From Metabacillus rhizolycopersici (GTDB taxonomy: Bacteria; Bacillota; Bacilli; Bacillales; Bacillaceae): a stretch of DNA of 29,763 nt. The stretch is from assembly GCF_020075705.1 (NCBI RefSeq), contig NZ_JAIQUM010000063.1:1-29763 (forward strand). The letters are read 5' to 3'. Shown piece after piece: positions 15,218 through 23,059 of the stretch (position 1 is the first letter of the stretch; the number at the start of each line of letters is the position of its first letter). Made by a program: the position numbers and the translations under genes. Under the pieces are notes generated by a model. That model worked only from the letters and a program-made list of their open reading frames with translations, did not search any database and was not told the origin of the DNA.

Positions 15218-15610
15218 ATGGATTATAATGTGAAAAATACGTTAATGGAGACTTTAGGTATTAATGTGGTATCTGTATCGAATGAAGGGGTAGTAGCGAC
15301 AATGCCAGTTGATCATCGCACACATCAACCTTTCGGAATATTGCATGGGGGTGCTTCTGTAGCATTAGCAGAAACAGTTGCAAGTCTTGGAGCCTACTTT
15401 TTTATTGATCAAGAAACAGAAAATTGTGTAGGTTTAGAGATAAATGCCAATCATATTCGAGGGAAAAAATCGGGTGTTGTTACGGCGTATGCAAAACCTG
15501 CACATCGTGGCAAAACAACAATGGTATGGGAAGTAAAGATTGTTGATGAAGAAGATGAATTAATTTGTTTATCACGTTGTACAATAGCGATTTTAAAAAA
15601 GAAAAGGTAA
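15218..15610 (+). CDS. yuxO: Hotdog-fold acyl-CoA thioesterase YuxO
   Basis: A 130-aa PaaI/ComA2-type thioesterase. The signature is GILHGGASVALAETVAS: His43-Gly44-Gly45 for substrate activation and Glu52 as catalytic acid/base. The later AHRGKTTMVWEVKI segment is also typical. Relatives hydrolyse 1,4-dihydroxy-2-naphthoyl-CoA in menaquinone synthesis or phenylacetyl-CoA-type thioesters; the former is most likely in a Bacillus, by inference. AGTGGGGGT (15201-15209) precedes the ATG. It follows comA as in B. subtilis, where yuxO is the next gene, and it ends with a terminator 70-100 bp on. No catalytic residue is missing. Confidence 0.88.
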   Translation: MDYNVKNTLMETLGINVVSVSNEGVVATMPVDHRTHQPFGILHGGASVALAETVASLGAYFFIDQETENCVGLEINANHIRGKKSGVVTAYAKPAHRGKTTMVWEVKIVDEEDELICLSRCTIAILKKKR

Positions 15611-15683
15611 GTTGAAACAAGTCTACTAATAATGTAATGGGGTGGGTTAGATGTGGAAACCATCCGAATAAAAGAACATTTAG

Positions 15684-15714
15684 AGGATGAAATCACAGCG
15701 GATTCATCCTTTTT
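15684..15714 (+). terminator. Terminator of yuxO
   Basis: AGGATGAA (15684-15691) pairs with TTCATCCT (15703-15710), then TTTT. Confidence 0.75.
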
Positions 15715-15855
15715 CAATGATTTCTACTAATGAAATAATGATATGATAATTATTTTTTATATCTTTGACCCTTTTTTCGTATAGAAAACTAGTGTAAAAA
15801 TGGAAAAAGATAAATATTTACGCGCGGACTACAATAACTTTTGCTAATGAATCTG

Positions 15856-15864
15856 TGTTATACT
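15856..15864 (+). promoter_or_regulatory. Extended -10 promoter of the vmlR leader
   Basis: TGTTATACT is an extended -10 element (TGn plus TATACT). No good -35 lies 17-18 bp upstream. The start site would be near 15871, giving a leader of nearly 390 bases before the vmlR ATG. Confidence 0.5.
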
Positions 15865-15995
15865 GATTTTATCAATATTAGAAGGGATGATGGGTGGACA
15901 ATGATTAACTAATCTTATTTTTAAAATTTGAAATCACATATTTCAAATCAAACAAAATAGGATTAGTCTGCCCATTCTCTCTATATAAAATGAAA

Positions 15996-16015
15996 TGCTA
16001 TCAATGAAGATAGCA
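15996..16015 (+). other. Small hairpin within the vmlR leader
   Basis: TGCTATC pairs with GATAGCA around a six-base loop. It has no T-run and lies between the antiterminator arm C and the R1 repeat. Confidence 0.4.
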
Positions 16016-16049
16016 GGATATGAAAAGTATAAATTTTTTGACTTATTTT

Positions 16050-16173
16050 TCGTGTCCAGCGCAAGCGCCTAGCCCCTCGAGGTCATAAGCCACTCAGGAA
16101 TTGAAGGCAAAGAACACCTACTATTCCTGAGCGTCTTATTTGCCCGAGGCTGAACAAGGCACTTTCGCTTTTC
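16050..16173 (-). repeat. Dispersed palindromic repeat R1, copy d, inside the vmlR leader
   Basis: GTGTCCAGCGCAAGCGCCTA starts the unit. The central stem is CTCAGGAATTGAAGG / CCTACTATTCCTGAG, and it ends CAAGGCACTTTCGCTTTT. The stretch TTTTTTGACTTA-TTTTCG before it is shared with the flank of copy i at about 26570. Confidence 0.8.
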
Positions 16174-16198
16174 TTCATTATGTAACGGTACGACTAAT

Positions 16199-16227
16199 CC
16201 TTCCAAATGAACTGGGAGGTTTTTTTT
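16199..16227 (+). terminator. Leader terminator just upstream of vmlR
   Basis: CCTTCC (16199-16204) pairs with GGGAGG (16214-16219, one T-G pair) around AAATGAACT, followed by eight T. It stands 31 bp before the vmlR ATG with no gene between, so it is best read as a regulatory attenuator. Confidence 0.8.
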
Positions 16228-16231
16228 ATTC

Positions 16232-16249
16232 TCCCTTTAAAGAGAGGGA
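16232..16249 (+). promoter_or_regulatory. Hairpin masking the vmlR ribosome binding site
   Basis: TCCCT (16232-16236) can pair with AGGGA (16245-16249), which is the core of the vmlR ribosome binding site AGAGAGGGA. This could add a translational layer of control. Confidence 0.45.
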
Positions 16250-16257
16250 TTGATTAT

Positions 16258-17892
16258 ATGAAAGAACTATTAAAATTATTCAATATTTGCTTTGAAGTCA
16301 TGGACCTTAACATTTTTGAAAATGTAAATGCTAGTGTTCAGCAAGGGGATATCATCGGTATCATTGGTAAAAATGGTGCAGGTAAATCTACGTTGTTACA
16401 ATTAATTAACAAGACAAAAGTGCCGGCACAAGGCCAAATACAATGGCTGCAGCAAGACTTGAAGATGTATATGGTTGAACAAGAAACCGAGTCGCATTCA
16501 TTTGAAGATAAGACGCCTTTAGAAGCTAAATTACTTGAAAAATGGCGTGTGCCAACCAATGACTTTGCACAATTAAGTGGTGGAGAAAAACTGAAAGCAC
16601 GGCTTGCAAAAGGTCTTTCAAAAGATACAGATCTTTTACTATTAGATGAACCAACAAACCATCTCGATGAGCAAAGCTTAGAACTTCTTAAGAAACAAAT
16701 TAAGGATTTTAAAGGTACCATTATTTTAGTCTCGCATGATCGTTATTTTTTAGATGCTGTTGCAACAAAAATATGGGCGATTGAAGGGAAGACGCTCATC
16801 GAACATAAAGGGAATTATTCTAGTTATATGGAAGTTCGTAAACAGAAAAGGCTTACCCAGAAACGTGAATATGAAAAACAGCAAAAAATGGTTAAACGGA
16901 TTGAAGGTCAAATGAATGAGATCACTTCTTGGTCGAAAAAAGCCCATGCACAATCGACGAAAAAGGAAGGATTTAAAGAATACTATCGCGTGAAAGCAAA
17001 GCGTATGGATACACAAGTAAAATCAAAACAAAAGCGTCTTGAGAAAGAGCTTGAAAAAGTAAAAGTTGAACCTGTTGAGTCAGAATATAACGTACGCTTT
17101 TCAATTAAAGCAAATAATAAAGTAGGAAAACGATTTTTAGAAGTTAAGAATGTAACAAAGTCTTTTGAAGGACGAATACTATTTAAAAACGTCAATTTTA
17201 CCATTCAGCATGGTGAGAGGGTGTCAATAATAGGTCCGAACGGTAGTGGAAAGACGACATTATTGAAAGTGATTGTTGGACAGGAATCTTTTGCGGGCGA
17301 GGTATGGATTTCACCATCTGTAAAAGTTGGCTATTTAACTCAAGAAGTGTTTGATTTACCACTCGAACAAACACCTGAACAGCTATTTTATAAAGAAACA
17401 TTCGCGGCTAGAGGAAAAGTCCAAACATTAATGAAGCATTTAGGATTTACGATATCCCATTGGACAGAGCCCATTAGGAATATGAGCATGGGTGAGCGTA
17501 TAAAGTGTAAGTTAATGGAGTATATATTAGAAGAAAAAGATGTGCTTATTTTAGATGAGCCAACGAATCATCTTGACTTAGCTTCACGTGAACAACTAGA
17601 AGATACTTTAGCACAATATAATGGAACGTTAATCGTCGTATCACATGATCGTTATTTTCTTGAAAAAACGACAAGTAGCAAATTAGTAATTTCGAATAAT
17701 AGCATACAAAAGCAAGTGAATAAAATAGTCCCGAAAAGAGATAATCTGGAAGAATTGCGTTTAAAGCTTGAAACAGAAAGACAAGAGGTTTTAGGAAGGC
17801 TTAGCTATCTGACTCCAAATGATGAAACGTACAAAGAACTCGACAAGAAATTTATAGAGCTTACGAAACAAATAAATGAACTTTTGTGCTGA
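16258..17892 (+). CDS. vmlR: ABC-F antibiotic resistance protein VmlR
   Basis: A 544-aa cytosolic ATPase that binds the ribosomal E site and displaces antibiotics; B. subtilis VmlR protects against lincosamides, streptogramin A and pleuromutilins. There are two ABC domains and no membrane span. NBD1 has Walker A GKNGAGKS (37-44), signature LSGGE (106-110) and Walker B with catalytic Glu131. NBD2 has GPNGSGKT (326-333), MSMGE (409-413) and Glu434. Between them the coiled-coil resistance arm runs about 190-270 with tip AQSTKKEGFKEYYRVKAKR, Phe239 matching the known VmlR tip Phe. The wording is close to B. subtilis VmlR throughout. ATG 16258 has AGAGAGGGA eight bases upstream; a longer frame from 16207 starts in the terminator loop. 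Regulated by the leader. Confidence 0.93.
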   Translation: MKELLKLFNICFEVMDLNIFENVNASVQQGDIIGIIGKNGAGKSTLLQLINKTKVPAQGQIQWLQQDLKMYMVEQETESHSFEDKTPLEAKLLEKWRVPTNDFAQLSGGEKLKARLAKGLSKDTDLLLLDEPTNHLDEQSLELLKKQIKDFKGTIILVSHDRYFLDAVATKIWAIEGKTLIEHKGNYSSYMEVRKQKRLTQKREYEKQQKMVKRIEGQMNEITSWSKKAHAQSTKKEGFKEYYRVKAKRMDTQVKSKQKRLEKELEKVKVEPVESEYNVRFSIKANNKVGKRFLEVKNVTKSFEGRILFKNVNFTIQHGERVSIIGPNGSGKTTLLKVIVGQESFAGEVWISPSVKVGYLTQEVFDLPLEQTPEQLFYKETFAARGKVQTLMKHLGFTISHWTEPIRNMSMGERIKCKLMEYILEEKDVLILDEPTNHLDLASREQLEDTLAQYNGTLIVVSHDRYFLEKTTSSKLVISNNSIQKQVNKIVPKRDNLEELRLKLETERQEVLGRLSYLTPNDETYKELDKKFIELTKQINELLC

Positions 17893-17980
17893 ATGTATAG
17901 TTTTAGTTTTAGTTTTGTTCTAAATAGGGATTATGTTACGAACGATATTAACACAGATTAGATAATGATAAAAACAACTA

Positions 17981-18020
17981 AGAGTCAAACCCTTGATAGA
18001 TAAGGGTTTGGCTTGTTTTC
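17981..18020 (+). terminator. Terminator of vmlR
   Basis: AGTCAAACCCTT (17983-17994) pairs with AAGGGTTTGGCT (18002-18013), then TGTTTTC. The rest of the 17893-18209 gap shows nothing else. Confidence 0.75.
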
Positions 18021-18209
18021 TACCTTCTTATAGTTGGGTTGTTAGCGAGTTTTGTAGAGGGTATTCATATGTTCATTTGGGATTTTTGGGAAAGATCCTT
18101 AGAAAAAGGATGATAGGTGTGTTGAGTTGAGGTCGATAAAGATACCAAAAGACTTTTCAGGATAGTAAATACAATTCAATTCATGAAGTTTTAATGATGT
18201 TTACTTAAC

Positions 18210-18518
18210 TTAATTTTTAATATTGTCGTTACAGTTCAATACTTCTCCCGTCGATGCATCAATAACCACCTGAAATTCCTTATCGTGATTAATCAAAGAT
18301 ATTTCATATTTTTTATTACCGTTTTCTTCAATCATATGAGTTTTCGTTACTAGACCACCATTTGATAAATCTAAGGCAATGTTCGCTGCTGTTAATTGGT
18401 TAATTGTTTGTTCTTGAGTATGTGTTTGCTCCATTGCTTGTTGTTCATAAAATATTGCATGAGCTCCGAATCCACCTACTAGAAAAGCACCTGTTAATAG
18501 CAAGGTTAGTAGTTTCAT
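18210..18518 (-). CDS. PepSY-domain exported protein
   Basis: A 102-aa protein with an N-terminal signal sequence (residues 1-20, MKLLTLLLTGAFLVGGFGAHA) and a single PepSY domain (about 35-98) ending in the typical FQVVIDASTGEVL strand. PepSY domains are thought to inhibit or guide extracellular peptidases or to sense ligands at the cell surface. A plausible signal peptidase site follows AHA; there is no lipobox Cys. AGGGGGG sits six to seven bases before the ATG. It is a lone gene on the minus strand, convergent with vmlR. I have no specific name for it. Confidence 0.8.
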   Translation of the reverse strand: MKLLTLLLTGAFLVGGFGAHAIFYEQQAMEQTHTQEQTINQLTAANIALDLSNGGLVTKTHMIEENGNKKYEISLINHDKEFQVVIDASTGEVLNCNDNIKN

Positions 18519-18657
18519 TTTTAATCCCCCCCTAAGTTGTTGATAGGTATATACTAACTACTCCAGTTTAAAAAATACGAAGGAAAAGATTAAGATTTGA
18601 TGAGAAAAGGGAAAGAATAGATCATGATGGACTTGCACAGAAAAGATAATCTTTACC

Positions 18658-18692
18658 GATTTAGGCGTTGATCAAGGCGCTTCCCCTTTTGT
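18658..18692 (-). repeat. R1 repeat remnant, copy e
   Basis: TTAGGCGTTGATCAAGGCGC followed by TTCCCCTTTTG matches only the AAAAGCG end of the R1 unit. The rest is missing. Confidence 0.55.
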
Positions 18693-18792
18693 TATGAAAA
18701 CTGTCATTTCTTTCTTGCTAAAAGCAACACACTGATTCATAATAATGGTGAAAATCATACGAATCGTAATTTACTATAATGGGGAAAATAAA

Positions 18793-19350
18793 ATGAAAAA
18801 TATGTACTTTACTAGCTACTTTCCGCTTATCACAATTTTGTTGTTTAGCACTTCTTTATCGATTGCGACAGTCATGCTTGTTATCGATTACTTGCAGGTT
18901 TTTGGAATCTATGATGGAATGTTAGAATTCTTTTCGAATAATGGAATAAAGTTAGCTTTATTCATCTTATTTGCATTACTTTATTTCATGGTTTTTTCGG
19001 CGCTGAAATTAATCGCAAACACAGTGACAGAGCTTTCCCTTTTATTTTTTTCAAAGGATGTGGCAGGTGAGAGCTTGACAAAAATAAGGGGTGGATCAAC
19101 TTTTTATTTAGTTGCAGGTGCCATCTCATTGGTTGCAATTCAATATCCACTTGCAATTGCTGCGATTTTTCTTCTTGCAACGATTTGTTGCTTTATTTAT
19201 ATGGTATTCAAAATTAGTAGTTCGCTCACTTCATTTTCTTTAATTGGATTAGTGCTGTTCCAGGTATTATTTTGGTTTATCTTTATTTTAGGGACCTTAT
19301 TTGTATGTTTTAGACTTTACAATAGTGTCATGGCAAGTTTGCCAGTGTAA
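18793..19350 (+). CDS. yufK: YufK-like integral membrane protein
   Basis: A 185-aa very hydrophobic protein, the length of B. subtilis YufK (DUF5366). About five membrane spans are predicted (roughly 8-32, 48-70, 95-118, 120-140, 150-175), joined by short polar loops. No catalytic or binding motif is seen and the function is unknown. ATG 18793 is chosen because GGGGA (18781-18785) lies seven bases upstream; the upstream in-frame ATG at 18745 has none. It is convergent with yuxK-pbpD on the other strand, and yufK, yuxK and pbpD are also neighbours in B. subtilis. Confidence 0.8.
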   Translation: MKNMYFTSYFPLITILLFSTSLSIATVMLVIDYLQVFGIYDGMLEFFSNNGIKLALFILFALLYFMVFSALKLIANTVTELSLLFFSKDVAGESLTKIRGGSTFYLVAGAISLVAIQYPLAIAAIFLLATICCFIYMVFKISSSLTSFSLIGLVLFQVLFWFIFILGTLFVCFRLYNSVMASLPV

Positions 19351-19352
19351 GC

Positions 19353-19392
19353 AAAAAGATGGTGTCGACTTAATCGTTGATCCATCTTTTTT
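19353..19392 (+). terminator. Terminator of yufK
   Basis: AAAAAGATGG (19353-19362) pairs with CCATCTTTTTT (19382-19392). The intervening bases can pair partly (TCGAC / GTTGA). Confidence 0.8.
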
Positions 19393-19408
19393 GTCGCTTA
19401 GGAAACGA

Positions 19409-19542
19409 TAAAATTCTTATATAGTGGCTAAGCGCACGATAGCCAGCGCAAGCGTCCGACGACTCTTGAATTAAAGGTAGAAACACCTTCTATTCAAGAG
19501 CGTCTTATTTGCCCGAGGCTGATCAAGGCGCTGGCGCTTTTA
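19409..19542 (-). repeat. Dispersed palindromic repeat R1, copy f
   Basis: Central stem CTCTTGAATTAAAGGT / ACCTTCTATTCAAGAG, end GATCAAGGCGCTGGCGCTTT. The AAAAGCG end lies 12 bp beyond the yuxK stop on that gene's own strand. Confidence 0.8.
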
Positions 19543-19554
19543 GAGATAAGCCTT

Positions 19555-19959
19555 CTATAAAAATCGTTTGCGAACTTCTGGGGAAGGGATCATACATTGA
19601 TCTTTCTTCCCAAACCATTTGTATCTATTTTTGGCGACGAGGTTGTAAAACCTATCCCGAAGCGGCCTTGGAATCACAATAAGTAAATAGAGGATTCTCC
19701 ATATCCCACCTAAGCCTCGACATACATGTAGGGCTGCAGTTGATTTCTGATAACACCTATCGTTGCTGATAAACACAAAGCTATCGAAGTTTTCGGTTGG
19801 AAGATTGTACTTCTTTAATAATTCTTGCCCAACATTCGATTGAAGGGCAGCAAATTTAAATGTGTTCAGTTTATCGTGACGGATGACAAACTGAACAGAT
19901 TGATCACAAAAATTACAGATGCCATCAAACAGCAGGATCGGCCTGTTAGATGTATTCAT
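19555..19959 (-). CDS. yuxK: DCC-family thiol-disulfide protein YuxK
   Basis: A 134-aa member of the DCC (DUF393) family. The signature DGICNFCDQSVQF (residues 13-25) supplies the Asp and the CxxC-like Cys15-Cys18 pair typical of thioredoxin-like folds; WRILYLL and YKWFGKKDQCMIP further support the family. A role in thiol-disulfide exchange is assumed, with unknown partners. GAAGGGTGAT lies just before the ATG. It is the second gene of a minus-strand operon with pbpD (38-bp gap), the same arrangement as in B. subtilis. An R1 repeat beyond the stop may serve as the transcript end. Confidence 0.86.
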   Translation of the reverse strand: MNTSNRPILLFDGICNFCDQSVQFVIRHDKLNTFKFAALQSNVGQELLKKYNLPTENFDSFVFISNDRCYQKSTAALHVCRGLGGIWRILYLLIVIPRPLRDRFYNLVAKNRYKWFGKKDQCMIPSPEVRKRFL

Positions 19960-19997
19960 TGATCACCCTTCTTCCTTAGATGCTTAAATCATTTTTC

Positions 19998-21860
19998 CTA
20001 TTTCATGATATCTCTCCAAATAAGTATTTGAGGACCTTGAGTATAAATACTCCTTAGACTGCCATTGCTATCTTTTCCTACCCACACACCGGCAGTGTAT
20101 CTATCTGTTAATCCAACAAACCATAAATCATTATAATTATTAGATGTTCCTGTTTTGCCACCTACATAATCTTTAGCGACAAATGCTTTTTGGCCAGTTC
20201 CACTTTTTACGACTGATGCTAATAAAGACCGCATTTGATTGTTTGTAGATTCCTTCCATACTCGCATAGGCTCTTCTTTCCATTCATACAGCGTTTCTCC
20301 GGTTAAATCTGTTACCTTTACAATCGTACGGTTTTGATAATAAAGGCCGTCGTTGCCAAAAGTCGTATATGCGCTCGTTAGTTCTAACGGTGACATACCG
20401 TGGTCAAAACCACCTATTGCAGTAGCGAGGTTTTGATAATCCTTCTTTGTGACAGAGGCAAAGTTAAATGGTTCTAAGTAAGAAAAGCCTTTCTCAAGCC
20501 CAATTGTGTCAAGCATCCGAACGGCTGCTGTGTTATAGGAATATTTTAAAGCTGTTTCAAGTGAGACTGTTCCGTAGTTTTTCTTACTATAGTTTTCAGG
20601 ACAGTAGCTACCTTTACAAAATGCACCGGCATCAATTGGTGAATTCTTCGTTGCACCAGTGATATCGATATAAGGAGCATAATCTAGCAGTGGTTTTATA
20701 GCAGAACCTGGATGTCGATAAGCTTGAAAAGCACGATTGAATGAAAATTTTTCATAATCTTTTCCACCAAATAGAGCGACGATTTTATGCGACTGATGAT
20801 CAATAATAGCGGCGGCACCTTGGATTTGGTTAGAGGGAAGATGCTGATCAAACGCGGTCACTAATCTTTTTTGTAGAGTGGAATCTAATGCTGTATGGAT
20901 AATAATCCCTTGACTTAACACTTCATTTACACGTTCTGTAACTTGATCGTCAATTGACTTTTTGTTTTGACCCTCAGACAGCTTTTGGGCATAGCCTTCA
21001 CTTGCGGAAACTAACTGTTTTAATTCTTGATGAACGTACGTAACATAATCTGGCTGAGTATCGACCCGCGTCTTTCTAGAAAGAGTAATTGGATAGTCGA
21101 TTGCATCTTCCATTTCTTGCTTGGAAATCGTGCCATTCTCATAAAGCTGTACGAGCAATCTCTCTTGCCGATCTTTTGTATTCTGAAAGTTTTTTATGGG
21201 ATCATACATCGTTGGATTGTTAGGGATTGCGCTTATGAACACTAATTCTGCTAAATGAAGCTCTTGGATTTGTCTACTAAAATAGTGTGTAGCTGCCGTT
21301 CCTATTCCATAAGTCCCGTTACTAAAGTAAATGGCATTTAAGTATGCTTCTAAAATTTGTTCTTTCGTAAAGTTCTTTTCAAGCTGGTAGGAATAAAGGA
21401 GCTCACTTAGTTTTCGGTTATATGTCTGTTCATGAGATAAATAGACATTTCGCGCGAGCTGCTGTGTAATTGTACTTCCGCCCTGCTCAACAGATTGGTT
21501 TTTGGCATTAATAAAAACCGCTCTAAGCATACCGGCAGCATCGAATCCAATATGTTCAAAGAAGCGTTGGTCCTCTGATGTAATAAATAAGTCTTTTACT
21601 ATCTCAGGTATATCGTTATACCCAATATACGTACGATTTTGCTGTTGGGAAGTGATTTCAGAGATTAACTGTCCTTCATGATCAAAAATATAACTATTCT
21701 CTGCTAATTCAACAGATTCAATTGGGATCTTTTCATCTAAAACTGTCCCTAATCCTTTTACGGCTTTCGATTCTTTACCAGCAATGAAACCGCTGAAAAG
21801 GAAGAGAGGAACCATTAGTACTACACAAAACCAACCAAATAAACTCCGCAAATCAGTCAC
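19998..21860 (-). CDS. pbpD: Class A penicillin-binding protein 4 (PbpD)
   Basis: A 620-aa bifunctional peptidoglycan synthase anchored by one N-terminal span (about 8-28). The GT51 transglycosylase domain (about 55-235) has Glu96 in TSEDQRFFEH, GGSTITQQLARN and EAYLNAIYFSNGTYGIG. The transpeptidase domain (about 340-615) has SAIK with Ser386/Lys389, SYN (441-443) and KTGT (569-572). All expected catalytic residues are present. The start is GTG 21860 with only a weak GAAAGTG upstream; no better candidate is seen nearby. Length is close to B. subtilis PbpD. It leads an operon with yuxK and is divergent from kapD, with a decayed R1 repeat between. Confidence 0.92.
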   Translation of the reverse strand: MTDLRSLFGWFCVVLMVPLFLFSGFIAGKESKAVKGLGTVLDEKIPIESVELAENSYIFDHEGQLISEITSQQQNRTYIGYNDIPEIVKDLFITSEDQRFFEHIGFDAAGMLRAVFINAKNQSVEQGGSTITQQLARNVYLSHEQTYNRKLSELLYSYQLEKNFTKEQILEAYLNAIYFSNGTYGIGTAATHYFSRQIQELHLAELVFISAIPNNPTMYDPIKNFQNTKDRQERLLVQLYENGTISKQEMEDAIDYPITLSRKTRVDTQPDYVTYVHQELKQLVSASEGYAQKLSEGQNKKSIDDQVTERVNEVLSQGIIIHTALDSTLQKRLVTAFDQHLPSNQIQGAAAIIDHQSHKIVALFGGKDYEKFSFNRAFQAYRHPGSAIKPLLDYAPYIDITGATKNSPIDAGAFCKGSYCPENYSKKNYGTVSLETALKYSYNTAAVRMLDTIGLEKGFSYLEPFNFASVTKKDYQNLATAIGGFDHGMSPLELTSAYTTFGNDGLYYQNRTIVKVTDLTGETLYEWKEEPMRVWKESTNNQMRSLLASVVKSGTGQKAFVAKDYVGGKTGTSNNYNDLWFVGLTDRYTAGVWVGKDSNGSLRSIYTQGPQILIWRDIMK

Positions 21861-21949
21861 ACACTTTCTAAAATAAAGTAATCAATTCTAGTCTTATTGT
21901 AACCGATTCTTTCTAAATGGAGGACTTATTTTTTATTTCTGGAAATCTC

Positions 21950-22049
21950 CAAAATTCTTGTACATTGTATAAGCGTTTTGACATCCAGCACAAGCGTCCG
22001 GTCCCTCTTGGGTCTAAGTTTGAGGCTAATTAAGACGCTTTCACTTTCG
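21950..22049 (-). repeat. R1 repeat, internally deleted copy g
   Basis: AAATTCTTGTACATTGTATA, CATCCAGCACAAGCGTCCGG and TTAAGACGCTTTCACTTT match the two ends of R1. The central hairpin is absent, as if lost by deletion between the arms. Confidence 0.6.
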
Positions 22050-22166
22050 GAAAAAAATAGACAAGGGATAATTTACTATTTTTTGAAAAAGTAAAGTTAA
22101 ATCAGGTGCTACGATGATATAATGATAGTAAGAACGTTGATTTTTAGGGAGGGAGGTTGAAAGAGT

Positions 22167-22793
22167 TTGGAAGGACAAGAACATTTATTATTTATTGACT
22201 TCGAGTTTACGATGCCAGAGGGAAAATCAAATCCTAAGGGATTTTATCCAGAAATAATTGAAGTTGGGATTGTTTCTGTTCGGAACAATCAAATTGAAGC
22301 AGAACAATTCTCCTCATATGTAAAACCAAAACGATTCCCCTTCTTAAGTGAGCGCTGCAAAAACTTTCTACAAATTTCTCAAGCAAAAATTGATGAAGGC
22401 ATTTCATTTTCTGACTTACTAACTACTCTAAAAATATACGATCAAGCTTCTTCTACTACCGTCATAACATGGGGAAATATGGATATGAAGGTATTGCGGC
22501 AAAATTGTCAAATGAATAATGAGAAATTCCCATTTACAGGGAGATTTAGAGATTTGTCGATGGAGTATAAAAAGTTTTTTGGAGACCGAAATCAAACAGG
22601 TCTTCGGAAGGCAGTCGAGGAATATGGGAAAAAAGCAACAGGGAAACATCACCGAGCTTTAGATGATGCGTTAACCACTTATAATTTGTTCAAGTTAGTG
22701 GAGGAGGACAAACGATATTTACAAAAGCCTGCTCCTCCGACAATCGGTGATCGAGTTGATTTGGCAAAGGCATTTAATAAATATGCAACGTAA
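22167..22793 (+). CDS. kapD: DEDDh exonuclease KapD, KinA-pathway inhibitor
   Basis: A 208-aa DnaQ-like 3'-5' exonuclease. Exo motif I is FIDFEFT (Asp11, Glu13); Exo II is around WGNMDMKVL (Asp106); Exo III is HHRALDDALTTYNLF (His161/162 and Asp166), so a complete DEDDh set is visible. In B. subtilis KapD blocks the KinA branch of the sporulation phosphorelay when overproduced and has been linked to spore surface structures. The start is TTG 22167, with GGGAGG (22151-22156) ten bases upstream, a slightly long gap. It is convergent with kapB, and divergent from pbpD as in the B. subtilis neighbourhood. Confidence 0.9.
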   Translation: MEGQEHLLFIDFEFTMPEGKSNPKGFYPEIIEVGIVSVRNNQIEAEQFSSYVKPKRFPFLSERCKNFLQISQAKIDEGISFSDLLTTLKIYDQASSTTVITWGNMDMKVLRQNCQMNNEKFPFTGRFRDLSMEYKKFFGDRNQTGLRKAVEEYGKKATGKHHRALDDALTTYNLFKLVEEDKRYLQKPAPPTIGDRVDLAKAFNKYAT

Positions 22794-22879
22794 AAACCAA
22801 CAAAGTAAGGATTTACACAGCTATGATTTTCTCAATAACGAAAAGTGGTATTGTCCGTTCTTTTCAAAAGGAAATAGTG

Positions 22880-23037
22880 TTATCCCGCACGAATGGGAAG
22901 CTAAATATGAAGTAAACTACACCAATCATGACAGTAACATCTCCACCCATCGACTTAAGACTTTAGCCTTTCGTGTATTAAAAGGAGCGAAGGTGGAGGA
23001 TAACTGCCCGTAAAAGCGAAGGTAAGTCTTTTATTAT
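22880..23037 (+). repeat. R2 repeat, diverged long copy
   Basis: TTATCCCGCACGAATGGGAA, CTCCACCCATCGACTTAAG, and AGGTGGAGGATAACTGCCCG with TAAAA-CG-AGGTAAGTCT follow the order of the copy at 250-408 up to its first hairpin. It lies between kapD and kapB; an open frame through it is not considered a gene. Confidence 0.6.
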
Positions 23038-23059
23038 TGAATGAAGTTTAAGATTACCG

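Larger units (their letters stand above)
15880..16257 (+). promoter_or_regulatory. vmlR leader: transcription attenuator with tiny upstream ORFs
   Basis: The leader can form exclusive structures. Arm B, ACTAATCTTATTTT (15908-15921), pairs with arm C, AAAATAGGATTAGT (15954-15967). Inside this is ATTTGAAAT / ATTTCAAAT (15926-15934 / 15940-15948). Alternatively C, as AGGATTAGTC (15959-15968), pairs perfectly over 10 bp with D, GACTAATCCT (16192-16201), whose last bases form the left arm of the terminator at 16199-16227. Very short ORFs lie just before and into arm B: MGGQ (15890), VDND from GTG 15894, and MIN (15901-15912), behind AGAAGGG (15880-15886). A ribosome stalled there would block B:C, allow C:D and relieve termination. 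Ribosome-dependent attenuation is known for ABC-F genes, including vmlR; details here are inferred. Confidence 0.7.

Noticed and set aside
16207..16257. 17-codon extension of vmlR
   Set aside because: The ATG lies in the loop of the leader terminator. The protein is similar to B. subtilis VmlR from MKEL at 16258, which has its own ribosome binding site.
22747..23013. 88-aa plus-strand ORF overlapping the end of kapD
   Set aside because: It overlaps kapD out of frame, lacks a ribosome binding site, and its second half reads through a diverged R2 repeat.
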